Counted from the stretch's first letter, positions 1 through 8,108 are shown. The stretch is DNA of 10,284 bases from Funneliformis mosseae (GCA_910592005.1 CAJVPP010004021.1:1-10284), one strand, 5' to 3'. The notes: generated from the sequence alone by a model not told the origin. Made by a program: numbers and translations.

Positions 1-1470
1 ATATTGATTTTTCTCAGTTTTAACTTTAAATTTTGAGTTTTATGTTATCCCAAAAAGTGTTCGGAGACTTTTGGTGATCCTCTGTAGTAAAAAAGGCTTA
101 TGATTTCAGTAACATTAAAGAAGCATAGAAAGCTGTAGACCTAGTTGCTTATACTAGCACTCTAAAAATAGGAGTATTTTGCACTAATTCTAATTTTGAG
201 CGAGCATTTTGTTTCTTTAATAGCTATATAGAAACAAACAAACGCCAGAATGAATTAGATATTATTCTACATGCAATGCATTAAAAATTATATATATTAT
301 ATCAAGTAAATATCGTTTAATATTTCTATTACAGAAGAAGGATTTTTTCGATAGTTGTTGAATGCTAAACGTGAATGTCTCTTCTAAGAACTTCAGAATA
401 GAGGAATATTTCTAGATATTGACTCTATTATTTAGAATAAGAAAGTACTAACTATTCGTTTATGGGTAGTATATATGAGAAAAATTTTGATCTCATCATT
501 TATTTGGCTAGAGAATAGTTGATTTTCTTCAAAATTTAGGTATGGCAATTTCTGTTATGAAATTCATTCCTAAACCTGAAGATATTACGATATCATTATC
601 TCAAATAGTGAAGGTGAGTTCTTCTACTATTAAAGCAGAGGAGATAGTAGATGTATCTAATACTACTATTGTTAATCATAAGACTGCTGAATTATTAGAG
701 AATAAATTAAAGAAGACTTTAGAAGAGATGCGCTCTTTAGACCATTATCATATTGTAGATTATTATGAGATTTCACCTGAATCATTGACTGAGAATTTCA
801 TCTCAAAGTATGAAATTACAATCATATAAAATGGTTTAGGATTTATAAGCAATTATGAGATGCTGGTACTAATAATGAAATAGTCATTAGGGCTATATCT
901 CGTAAAGATTATAGAGAAGATAGGCTCACAACTGCAATCTGGGTTAAGAGGCATCAAATTTGCTTAGAATTATTAAGAATTTGCACACTAGCTAGAGATA
1001 TCGATGATAAAGCATGATATAAAGCTGATAAAGTTAAAACACGCATAAGTTCTTCTAAATTGACATCATATCTCTAAAGTTTAGTGTTCAAAATGGCTTA
1101 AGTATTTGATAATACAAATGCATCGTACAGTGCTAAAAAATCAGGATTAAAATTAATCTGAACAAAATTTGGTTTATTAAATGCATTCTTTTACGCAACT
1201 TATGAATTGAAATTTAAGGCTATTGATAAGAGTCAAAGATATTATCATTTAGTTAGTTTATTTGATAGCAAAAATGCCTTCAAGTTTTCTTCATACCAAA
1301 TAGGAGAACAAATTTATTAGGAAAATGGTAAAGATACTCAATATGGATATAGTAAGATCTCACTTGATAAATTATTATTAGGTAATCTTTCTAGTTCTAG
1401 CAAAGTTGATAATATGTAAATTTCAGAAGATATTTAGAATTTATTTGATATATGTTAATATTATGCTTGA
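1..1470 (+). pseudogene. Helicase / origin-of-replication-binding-protein-like relic, 5' truncated
   Basis: This is the C-terminal part of a large gene entering from the left edge, readable in consecutive frames. Frame 1 covers about 1-85, frame 3 covers 90-284 (contains AYTSTLKIGVF), frame 1 covers 334-520, frame 2 about 520-826 (longest open stretch 542-829) and frame 1 from 829 to the TGA at 1468. The ATG at 542 is probably internal, because coding sense continues upstream of it. The YTST...GV block followed by an F..AF.FFNSYIET block resembles the C-terminal helicase domain of origin-of-replication-binding-protein-like proteins (PF02399 type) that are numerous in Glomeromycotina; this is inferred from memory. 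The block LLNAFFYATYELKFKA (about 1168-1215) resembles the end of replicative helicase/primase-type proteins. In-frame stops include TAG 126, TAG 352, TAA 385, TAG 433, TGA 520, TGA 856, TGA 1015, TAA 1075, TAA 1099, TGA 1159, TAG 1318, TAA 1417, TAG 1435 and TAA 1456. Most sit where Gln, Arg or Trp fits. It cannot make a full protein. Coding relic is secure; the family name is moderate. Confidence 0.6.
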
Positions 1471-1484
1471 ATATTTATTTAGAA

Positions 1485-1536
1485 AAGTGTAGTCTTCTTC
1501 CAATTTTTATATAAGATTACGAAGAAGACTACACTT
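1485..1536. repeat. Perfect 16-bp inverted repeat (hairpin)
   Basis: The arms AAGTGTAGTCTTCTTC (1485-1500) and GAAGAAGACTACACTT (1521-1536) are exact reverse complements separated by a 20-base AT-rich loop. It lies 15 bases after the last readable codon of the helicase-like relic. It could be the end of a mobile element carrying that gene, a small foldback element, or an RNA hairpin at the transcript's 3' end. I see no Helitron-type CTRR end at the usual distance and no clear target-site duplication, so the class is left open. Confidence 0.75.
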
Positions 1537-1692
1537 ATTTAGGTAAATATCATTAAAAAAAATTCTCACTCCAGTTAGGATATACGGTCATATACTTTTA
1601 AAACATAGGCATCCTGCTAAATTTATATAATAATTGACTAATGAATAGAATGATATATTTTTTCTCACTCTTTGGTAGATAATTCGAAAGGG

Positions 1693-1968
1693 ATGTTACC
1701 AAAGGTAATGATTCCAGATTAAAGTGAAACAAGAGGGTCTCAATCAAATAATTCTAACCTATTTGGTAAATCTTCATCATCTGAAGATTCATAGGTTCCT
1801 ACGAGTTAATGGATTTCAATTGATAATTTATAAGCCACTTCGGGTTGAAGAATCTCATCCAATAATTTAGAGGTCTTTGCAGGTTGAAGGGTCTCATCTT
1901 TATACTTTTGTCTCATCTGATAATTTAACAAATAAAATCTGGCTAAATGTTTAGGACAAAATTCCATA
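1693..1968 (+). pseudogene. Ser/Arg-rich low-complexity repeat protein relic
   Basis: From the ATG at 1693 one frame reads through a Ser/Asn-rich stretch (SETRGSQSNNSNLFGKSSSS, 1723-1782) and then a degenerate repeat related to TSGRRISSDNL. At about 1904 the sense moves to the next frame (TFVSSDNLTNKIWLNV) and ends at a TAG near 1952. Stops within the readable part are TAA 1720, TAG 1792, TAA 1807, TAA 1831, TGA 1846 and TGA 1885. The last two occupy the same Arg position in successive repeat units, as CGA to TGA. Composition suggests a disordered, possibly phosphorylated Ser/Arg tail. It may be the end of a larger gene, or an exon of the relic that starts at 2264. I do not recognise a defined domain. 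Confidence 0.4.
1801..1930 (+). repeat. Degenerate 12-13-codon tandem repeat
   Basis: Three to four imperfect units of 36-39 bases can be lined up: one from 1801 (TS, stop, W-ISIDNL), one from 1837 (TSG, stop, R-ISSNNL), one from 1876 (FAG, stop, R-VSS), and a partial one ending in VSSDNL at about 1927. The spacing between the aligned stop codons at 1807, 1846 and 1885 is 39 bases. The units lie inside the Ser/Arg-rich relic and look like a protein-level repeat that expanded before the gene decayed. Confidence 0.5.
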
Positions 1969-2263
1969 GTAGAATCTGTAAATTGACATAACCACTAACA
2001 AGATAGCGTTTTCTTTTCATATTTTTTCATGTAATTTCTAGTGCTTTGTATAGCCAGTAATACAAATACAGATTTTCCTATAAACAATACTATTTTTCTT
2101 GATATAATAGTAGGTAACATAATCTATGTAAGTATTTAGGATATATAAATCTTTTCACTTTTATTGTGAATTAATTATATAATAAAATGTGTTTTTAAAT
2201 TATTTGGTATTAAGATAAGTCATAAACGATTTTTATATTAACGCTATAGATATATTAGATTAA
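1969..2263. other. AT-rich spacer without a supported gene
   Basis: No frame on either strand keeps convincing sense here. The stretch is AT-rich with scattered short open runs and many stops. If the relics on either side belong to one gene, this could be intronic, but I see no clear splice-site pair that joins them in frame. Confidence 0.4.
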
Positions 2264-2857
2264 TTGATAGAGTGTGAGTCTGAGAGTATAGTTCACAAAA
2301 ATATCTACAATCCCAAAATTAATTGTATAATAATTATAAATATACCAGTATATCATAAATTACTACTTGAAGAGTATATGCATTAGAAAGAAGAAAGGTT
2401 TTTAATTCTACCTTTACATGAATTGCTAATATTAAGAAGATATCTTTCTTTCATTTTCTATTGTATTTGGGATATTGTATCAAAAAGAAGTTTATTAGCA
2501 GTGGTTAACAAAAAAATCAGCCTATTACAGATTTTATTCAAAGCTAATTAGCACAATCTTACCTTATACTGACTATTAAAATTATGCAGGTATGAAGAGA
2601 TAAAAGCTTAGAAGAATAACATACTCATAAAATTCCTTTATTATCTGAATTTAGCTCCTTCAAAGTATAGACCAAGTGCTTTATATGATGCATTTACCAA
2701 GACAGATATTTTAAGGTCAAAGCATATATTAGCTCTAGCGCGTACACTTTACTAAAATGTAAATCAATACAGATAATTCGTTCATAGGCTTAGAATGGGA
2801 GTTTCTGATTATATTTTTTTGTATATCCTATCTACCGCAAATTTCAAATCGATATAA
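2264..2857 (+). pseudogene. Unidentified protein relic, about 195 codons in one frame
   Basis: A single frame (codons starting at 2264, 2267 and so on) stays protein-like to the TAA at 2855 without any frameshift. It includes the blocks FIFYCIWDIVSKRSLLAVVN (2450-2509), LNLAPSKYRPSALYDAF (2645-2695) and ILRSKHILALARTLY (2708-2752). Internal stops are TAG 2384, TAG 2549, TGA 2570, TAG 2609, TAA 2753 and TAA 2774, again at places where Gln, Arg or Trp would fit. Composition is mixed and hydrophobic/basic rather than random AT translation, which is the main reason to call it a gene. I do not recognise the family. The start is not determinable; the preceding in-frame stop is at 2261. Confidence 0.45.
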
Positions 2858-3041
2858 AACCCCTGACTAAAGTGAGAGTTATATATTTTTTCCTTTCTTA
2901 ACCCTCTGATAGTTTTTATCCCACTGACCATAGGGTAGAGAAATTACAGAATATTTTATTCGAATTGAACTTTATTTCACGTAATATAATCTGAATACTA
3001 TAGATTAATCTAACTACCACATATATTCTACACATCACAAA

Positions 3042-4255
3042 ATGTCTGCTATTATAACCAATTTCATTATAGACTACAAATTCATTAATGAAATAGGTCT
3101 TGAAGAGCTCAGTCAATATGCACTAAAAATATGTAACCTTTTGATAGATGATAGAGAAAAAAGGCGTCAAATACGTAATCATCTCCAAAAGGGATATAAA
3201 TTTAGCAAAAAATAGGCACTTATATTAATTCCTGATCAGAGAATTGGGTAGTACAGAAGTCAAGTACCGGTGGTAATCCCAGAAGCTGAAGTGAATATTA
3301 GTCTAGTTTCTGATAATGCCTCAGAAGGAGAGACTATTAAAGAAACAGCTCACCATATTATTCAGGATAATCTTAGTAAAAGAGATGCAAAAGCGATATC
3401 TAAAACCTTAGAGAAAATATTTTCTAATACTTTTGTTACCCTATCACGTCTTTTTAGACTTCAAAGAGAACTGTGAACTCTCAATACTTTAGAAAAAATA
3501 ATCTCTGCTATGAAGAATCTAAAGACAATTAAATTATCTAATAAAATTTAAAAGGAATATAATGAGTAATGTAAAAATGAAAGGCTTCATTATCTGGATT
3601 ACTTCTCATTAGAATCAGTTAAGAAAAGATTAAATAAGTATAATGTATCTAATATACCTGATAAACAGATCCTAGTTAATGTAATGATCATGCTTTGTAT
3701 CTGTCTTGCTAAAATTAAAATCTGCGTATATCTAATGGTGATATAACTGGATACGCAAAAAACTGAGTTAATCAGGATATTTTTCGAGTATTTAGATCAC
3801 TGAAAAAGAATGAAAAGCAGGCTAAGCAATTATTTATATAAATTCAAAATACGATTTCTTCTGGAGAGTTAAGAGACCCTGGAAAGCCTGAATCTACATA
3901 CTTAAGTGTATTTCTGAATAAAGATAAATTTATTCCTAAGCTTTATGATTCGCTACTTCCTAGATTTTTACGTAAATTGGAATCAGTATTTGTTGGCATA
4001 ATGCATATGCCTAAGAACTCGTCAAAATTTAATACTTATGCTAGGGAAGTCCTTCGATATTCACTTGACACTTATGTTTCTCTATCTGATAGATATATTA
4101 TAGTCAATTACAGTAAGCAGGGTCAACCTTATGATCAAGCAAGTCCATTCAATATCTTTGATGAAAACGGTTTCTAAGGAATCAAACTAATCACATATAT
4201 GGGTTAGAGGGATCTTAAAGAGATTAAGTTAGGAGGATTAGCTTTGTTAATCTGA
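3042..4255 (+). pseudogene. Tyrosine-recombinase-like (Crypton-type) repeat-family relic
   Basis: The ATG at 3042 (MSAIITNF) opens a frame that stays readable to about 3719. A one-base deletion between 3717 and 3725 then moves the sense to the next frame, which runs to TAA 4175, or to TGA 4253 if 4175 and 4205 are mutated sense codons. I recognise it as a very abundant Glomeromycotina repeat protein. The C-terminal half has tyrosine-recombinase features: a box-I-like segment (CICLAKI, 3699-3719) where relatives have R-x-x-E, a possible H-x-x-K (MHMPK, about 4001-4015), and LRYS...DRYIIVNY (about 4046-4111), where the Tyr of DRY would be the nucleophile. Here the box-I Arg codon reads TGT and the Glu reads AAA, so the catalytic centre is lost. 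Stops: TAG 3213, TAG 3249, TGA 3474, TAA 3549, TAA 3567, TGA 3764, TAA 3839. Two open pieces (3270-3476, 3977-4177) are fragments of it. The recombinase function is inferred; the coding relic is clear. Confidence 0.7.
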
Positions 4256-4424
4256 TATCATTTATTAATTTTATTTTTTTACCTTCTTTAATCTGTCGAT
4301 CTGTGAAATATAGTCTATTCTTTTAATCAGAGCAACTTACCCTAATATTTTATCTGATAGGTTTTCTTTTTTTCAAATAAATATGAGAAAAAAATAGATA
4401 TATTATATATAAAATATCGCAAAT

Positions 4425-4903
4425 ATGGTAACTGATCAAAAGCATTCATCTGATAATATAGCTAACGAGCAAGAAGTTATCAAATATACAAAGATATTAG
4501 CCTAGGTATTTAGACTAAACGAGCAAAATGCAGAAGTATATAATGCACTTTTCAGAGAAAATAGGGCACTAAAGAAACAATTGAAAGATTATCATTCCTA
4601 ATATAACGCTTTAGAAAAGAAAGTAAAAAGATTAGAGAGAAATGTAAAGTCCTTAGAGACTGACTCTTCTGAAGAATCTGATTTAGTTGAGATAATTAAG
4701 GTAAGAAGGGCTGTCTCTCATAAGCAATAAAAGGAGGTATAACCAAGAAAGATTAAGCGGATAGTAATTTAAAGTGGATCGAGTCAGATACTTTGCATAT
4801 TTTTCAGTCAAAATTATTAAGTTTAATAGATCTTCCTTTAGATGAACTAGTAGGGTTAAGCTTAAACCGCTAAAGAGACATTATGGCTAATTTATTTTTT
4901 TGA
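4425..4903 (+). pseudogene. Small coiled-coil protein relic
   Basis: The ATG at 4425 (MVTDQKHSSDN) opens a frame with an obvious coiled coil: NEQNAEVYNALFRENRALKK (4520-4580), then LEKKVKRLERNVKSLETDSS (4611-4670), followed by an acidic Ser-rich linker and a basic stretch (PRKIKRIVI). Near 4771 a one-base deletion moves the sense to the next frame, LLSLIDLPLDELVGLSLN (about 4814-4867), ending at TGA 4901. Internal stops are TAG 4503, TAA 4599, TAA 4728, TAA 4740, TAA 4770 and TAA 4871, and every one is a single C-to-T step from Gln. The protein would be about 160 residues. The leucine-rich end looks like a short helical interaction domain. No enzyme motif is visible, and function is unknown. 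Confidence 0.55.
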
Positions 4904-4950
4904 TTAAAGATACAGCATATAATACACATTATTTATAGCGCATACAAGTG
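4892..4950 (+). repeat. F-box module leader, copy 1
   Basis: The stretch TTTATTTTTTTGATTAAAGATACAGCATAT... immediately before the first F-box relic is closely matched at 5254-5309 (ATTTTTTGTTAAAAATACAGCATAT...). Both end in ATTATTTATA followed by the first codons of the module. This indicates that the upstream, possibly promoter, region was duplicated together with the F-box start. Copy 2 has about 8 fewer bases after GCATAT. Confidence 0.55.
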
Positions 4951-5241
4951 TTTTTAATATACAAGAATTACTAGAACATATTTTACATTTCTTATTGATA
5001 GATAAATCTTTCTACTCCACTCTATTTATTTGCCGATTGTAATACAGATGCAGTGCTTCTATTCTATGAAAATGCGTTGAAGCTGAAAGAGTATAATAAG
5101 AGTTTCAGCCACAGTGAAGAATTTTTTAAATGTGCATTATTAAAAGGAATATCAAATAAGAATAGGATAAAAGTTCTTATGGATTGTTTATAAGTACTTA
5201 TGTTAGATGAGATACTAGAAAGACTTAGCCTAAAGCAGTGA
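4935..5241 (+). pseudogene. Short F-box protein relic
   Basis: The frame from about 4935 reads a typical fungal F-box: QELLEHILHFLLIDKSFYST (4962-5021), then LFICRL, stop, YRCSASIL, stop, KCVE. The two stops, TAA 5040 and TGA 5067, fall at the conserved Trp positions of the F-box, as the related copy at 5503 shows (FWYKY). One extra base at about 5082 shifts the rest into the next frame (LKEYNKSFSHSEEFFKCALL, about 5083-5142), which continues to TGA 5239 with an internal TAA at 5191. F-box proteins bind Skp1 and carry substrates to an SCF ubiquitin ligase. No LRR array follows, so this is either a short paralogue or a truncated copy. Its start codon has been lost. It is a tandem neighbour of the larger F-box/LRR relic. 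Confidence 0.6.
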
Positions 5242-5252
5242 TCGCGCAATTT

Positions 5253-5309
5253 TATTTTTTGTTAAAAATACAGCATATATTATTTATAATGCAATCAAGC
5301 AGTGTGTAA
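5253..5309 (+). repeat. F-box module leader, copy 2, with 6-codon stub
   Basis: This repeats the leader seen at 4892-4950 and then gives ATG CAA TCA AGC AGT GTG TAA (5289-5309), which resembles the first residues of the F-box genes (compare LQSNIF at 5506). The F-box itself does not follow. The copy is therefore a truncated duplicate, or the first codons of a module whose body was replaced by the AT-rich DNA downstream. Confidence 0.4.
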
Positions 5310-5377
5310 AATTTATGTGCACATTAAATTTTTGTATGCATATATTATATAGCATAAAATGTGCATAAATAATTACT

Positions 5378-5430
5378 AAAAATAGATAAATTATATATAA
5401 AAATGGATAAATTATTTATAAAAATGGAAA
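5378..5430. repeat. 21-bp tandem repeat, about 2.5 copies
   Basis: The units AAAAATAGATAAATTATATAT (5378-5398, 21 bases) and the near-identical 5399-5419 are followed by a partial third unit starting AAAAATGGAAA. The full units differ at two positions. It lies in the AT-rich spacer between the F-box copies and most simply reflects replication slippage. Confidence 0.7.
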
Positions 5431-5502
5431 TACTATGTAATACATGCATTAATTTTCTATTTTAATACAACTTGTGTACATGACTTTTGGTCTAAATTTT
5501 AT

Positions 5503-6862
5503 ATACTGCAATCAAACATCTTTTATTTACCAGAACTATTAGAACAGATTTTACATTTTTTAGCGATAGATAAATCTCTCTACCCCACTCTATTTGTTAA
5601 CCAATTTTGGTATAAATATGCTATTTCTAGCTTATAAAAATATATCAAACTAAAGGAGAATGATCTGATATATAGGCAATATTTCCTAGATAGATATACT
5701 TATAGTGAGAGAAATCGTATTCAATAGGAAATATTTGTAAAAATAATATGTGAAAAGAATAAGCCAGCCCATATTTCAAATATAATCTATCTAGAAATTA
5801 CTTATTACTATTCACTTTCGAATAAAAAAATAAAAAGTATTGTGAATATATTTCTGAATATAATTTTAGATTTCAAAAATAGTATAGGTTTTGGTGATAG
5901 AGTACTATTTATAATAGTGGAATTATATCCTAATTTAAGATATCTCAATTTGTGAGATGTTCAAGTAATAACTGATAAAGGTTTATATGCGATCAGATGA
6001 TTATGCTGTAAATTAGAACATCTAAATATTTCTTACTACAGAAATATTACCAATAAATCTTTGTTTGAAATCGCAGAAAATTGCTATAATTTACAAGAGT
6101 TTCATTTTGCTAAAGCATGTTGGATCATAGATAAATCTATAAGTTGCATTTTAAACTCATGCTCAAATTTACAAAAATTTGATATTACATATAGTAAGAA
6201 GGATATTAAAGATGCTAATACTTTAATGCAGAAATGTTTCAGTATAGAGTATCTTGACTTTTGTGATGCTATGGCTTTATGAGATAATAGATTAATTATA
6301 GCTATCTTTAAAAGATCTCTGAATTTAAGACATATGAGGCCTTTGCAATAGAAAGGAAGGAAACTCAAAAAAAAATAAAAAATAAGTTAATAATAAATCT
6401 AAACAAATTATAGTATTTAGAACATTTTTGGTTTATAAATTAAAATTTTAATTTTTTGGAGTTTCCTCCCTTTCTATTGCAAAGACCCATATAGAGATTG
6501 GCTGTAATGATATCACTAATAAAGTTATTAAAGCGCTAGCTTATACTTGTTATAAATTAGAATACCTTGGTCTGTATTACTGTGATTTTATTAGTGAGCC
6601 ATCAATTTATAATATTATACATTCCCGCTTAAAGTTCTAACATCTCAATCTTATTTACTGCAATATTACTAGTAAGACTATTGAAAAAATTGCTTGCTTA
6701 TGTCTTAATTTAAAATCTCTAAATTTGGAAGGATGTGAAAATATTAGCAAAAAAGTTATAGATCAGCTAAATCCAAATATTCATATCGAAAATTTTGATA
6801 AAGATTACTGCTATTCTGATTCAGAATCTTCTAGCTCTAAAACTAAATTAGAGTCTGAATAA
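5503..6862 (+). pseudogene. F-box/leucine-rich-repeat protein relic, interrupted by a MITE
   Basis: From about 5503 (ATA, probably a former ATG) one frame runs without any indel to 6335. It has an N-terminal F-box (LPELLEQILHFLAIDKSLYP, 5527-5586; FWYKY) and then leucine-rich repeats of the cysteine-containing type found in F-box proteins: NLRYLNL, KLEHLNI, NLQEFHF, NLQKFDI, SIEYLDF. After the insertion at 6336-6487 the LRRs resume in the next frame ([35 protein letters not shown]) and end in an acidic Ser-rich tail ([10 protein letters not shown]) at TAA 6860. Removing the insert restores a continuous LRR across the junction. Other stops: TAA 5635 (Trp position), TAG 5725, TGA 5953 (Trp), TGA 5998, TGA 6280, TAA 6638 (Gln). 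The original protein of about 400 residues would be an SCF substrate adaptor. The family is strongly expanded in arbuscular mycorrhizal fungi. This copy is non-functional; its 6061-6282 open stretch is a fragment. Confidence 0.85.
6336..6487. mobile_element. MITE-like non-autonomous DNA transposon in the LRR relic
   Basis: The element is bounded by terminal inverted repeats. The left core CTTTGCAATAGAAAGG continues with AAGGAAACTC (6341-6366), and the right arm at 6459-6484 is its reverse complement at 25 of 26 positions. The outermost bases also pair imperfectly (GAGGCC against GGTC). The roughly 90-base interior is almost pure A/T with no coding capacity. CATAT occurs on both sides (6331-6335 and 6488-6492) and may be the target-site duplication, although a 2-base TA duplication with slightly longer ends fits equally well. 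Excision between the two copies leaves an in-frame LRR, which confirms insertion. The superfamily is not settled; TA would suggest Tc1/mariner. Confidence 0.85.
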
Positions 6863-7054
6863 TCTAGCTAGTTCAGAGCGGTCAAAAGATATTTTGCATG
6901 ATTATTAATTAAATTTTTTTTTGCATTATAAGTAAATTATGTAAAATTTTCTTGGTAAAACCCGTTACCGTGGTTAACAGATTTCAGTATAATTTACATT
7001 TTTTACTGATTGAATACTAATATATCGAATATAAAAATATTATAGTAAGTCGAT

Positions 7055-7706
7055 ATGTAATCTGAAATAGATTTATTGAGGAAACGTATTGTCAAGCTTG
7101 AGGCTAGGAATGTTGAACTTGAGACTAAAAATGCTGAGATTCCTGAACTTAGAAAGAAACTTGCTGAAATTTTTGAACTTAGAAAGAAGCTTGCTGAAGT
7201 TAAAGCCAGGAATGTCAAGATTGAGGTCAGAAATGTGGAGCTTATAGAACAAATAATGGAAGAGAATAACCAATATGATGCCAAAATTGAGAAGTTAGAA
7301 TGGCAACTCGATAAGCTTGAAAAAGAATCAGAATCTAAGAAAAATCACAAATTTCATATTAAATGCATTCAGATAACTAAAGAAATTCTTAATGAAGAAC
7401 CTATGATCAAATATCTTCCTTCTTTCTTAAACAGATTAGAGCTTGATGCCTTCTTCCAAAATATTGAATTGCATTGGAGATGCAAGAGGCTCAGCATCAG
7501 TTTCATAGTATCAACTGGTATAAAAATGTCAAAAATTTGAGGACATCATTAATCGTGATTGGCAAAAAAGATGTATTTGCCTGGATAATGGAATCTTCCT
7601 TCTGGAAGTATGGTATGATCAAAACCCAGAAATTGTTATTCTAGAAAGGATACGAAAAATTAAGGAATTCGTTAATCAGGTATCTAAAAAGTTTGACCTC
7701 CTGTAA
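7055..7706 (+). pseudogene. Coiled-coil protein with C-terminal nuclease-like domain, relic
   Basis: The ATG at 7055 is followed directly by TAA (7058) and then SEIDLLRKRI, so the second codon is a stop, probably a mutated CAA. The next 95 codons form a Lys/Glu/Leu-rich coiled coil built of repeats such as ELRKKLAEIF/ELRKKLAEV. The open frame 7076-7540 covers this part. Near 7457 a one-base deletion moves the sense to another frame with IALEMQEAQHQFHSINWYKN (about 7468-7527; TGA at 7465 in an Arg-like position). A second deletion near 7537 leads to EDIINRDWQKRCICLDNGIF (7539-7598), then LLEVWYDQNPEIVILERI, ending at TAA 7704. The LE.QxxQH...RDxxKxxxCxxxGIxLLEVWYD pattern resembles PD-(D/E)XK endonuclease folds of the VSR/DUF559 type. 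This is an inference from motif spacing. I recognise the combination as a Glomeromycotina family of unknown role. Confidence 0.6.
7145..7204 (+). repeat. 30-bp direct repeat coding a 10-residue coiled-coil unit
   Basis: Two adjacent 30-base units (7145-7174 and 7175-7204) encode ELRKKLAEIF and ELRKKLAEVK. They differ only at a few bases. A related unit pair, ARNVELE (about 7102) and ARNVKIE (about 7205), flanks them. This is a recent internal duplication within the coiled-coil region. Confidence 0.65.
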
Positions 7707-8108
7707 TCAATAACCTTATATTATACACAATTCATCCTTCTTAAATAGATTTTTGATTTTTTCCACATATTCTATATGCTAAACAACTAACATGGAATGT
7801 GATCACTAAAATTGTATGGAAAGAGTAACAATAGGGTCATGCAATGTAAGATTGTCATAATATTTCTTAAGAGTAAGAACTTTTTCACTTTAAGCATTGC
7901 AAATTACCAATAAAGTATCTATTCTTCACCTATATTGAGCTATTGTGCGTGTGAAATTGAGATAATAGTAAAGTCACCATTAATTGTAAATTTTTTTATT
8001 ATTATTTCAACAAATTTTACATATCTCCATTTGTTAATTACAGAATATAATAAAGAAGATACACAAACAAAAGATTTTAAAATGTACAGGAGTTATTAAA
8101 ATAAACAT
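7707..8108. other. Spacer between convergent relics, no supported gene
   Basis: This AT-rich stretch separates the forward coiled-coil/nuclease relic from the 3' end of the reverse-strand relic. A forward reading at about 7801-7975 and a reverse reading at about 7790-7905 both stay open for 30-50 codons if a few stops are ignored. Neither shows a motif or a clearly protein-like composition, so I do not call either. A weak imperfect stem (TGCAATG near 7840, CATTGCA near 7897) is present. Confidence 0.35.

Noticed and set aside
542..829. Stand-alone 95-residue gene beginning at ATG 542
   Set aside because: Protein-like sense continues upstream in the same frame (DFLQNLG before the ATG) and downstream after a one-base shift, so it is an internal piece of the helicase-like relic.
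1471..1551. Helicase-like relic belonging to a Helitron, with the 16-bp hairpin as its 3' end
   Set aside because: No CTRR terminus about 10 bases after the stem, the loop is long, and no Rep/HUH motif is visible in the window.
2916..3116. 66-residue reverse-strand open frame
   Set aside because: Half of it is antisense to the start of the recombinase-like relic and the rest is AT-rich spacer; no motif or family resemblance.
5315..5375. ATGTGCACAT palindrome and nearby GCATA repeats as an operator or origin
   Set aside because: Short palindromes of this kind are expected in AT-rich spacer DNA and nothing nearby gives it a function.
6102..6368. 88-residue reverse-strand open frame
   Set aside because: It lies opposite the LRR relic and runs into the MITE arm; its sequence is what the antisense of an LRR gene gives. 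The reverse frames at 7003-7284 and 7073-7273 are likewise antisense shadows of the coiled coil, and 5064-5249 of the short F-box relic.
6920..7010. Possible small structured element: GTAAATTAT/ATAATTTAC arms around a G/C-richer core with GTTACCGTGGTTAAC
   Set aside because: The arms are only 9 bases of AT-rich sequence and the core does not fold as a tRNA or match an element I know; chance is likely.
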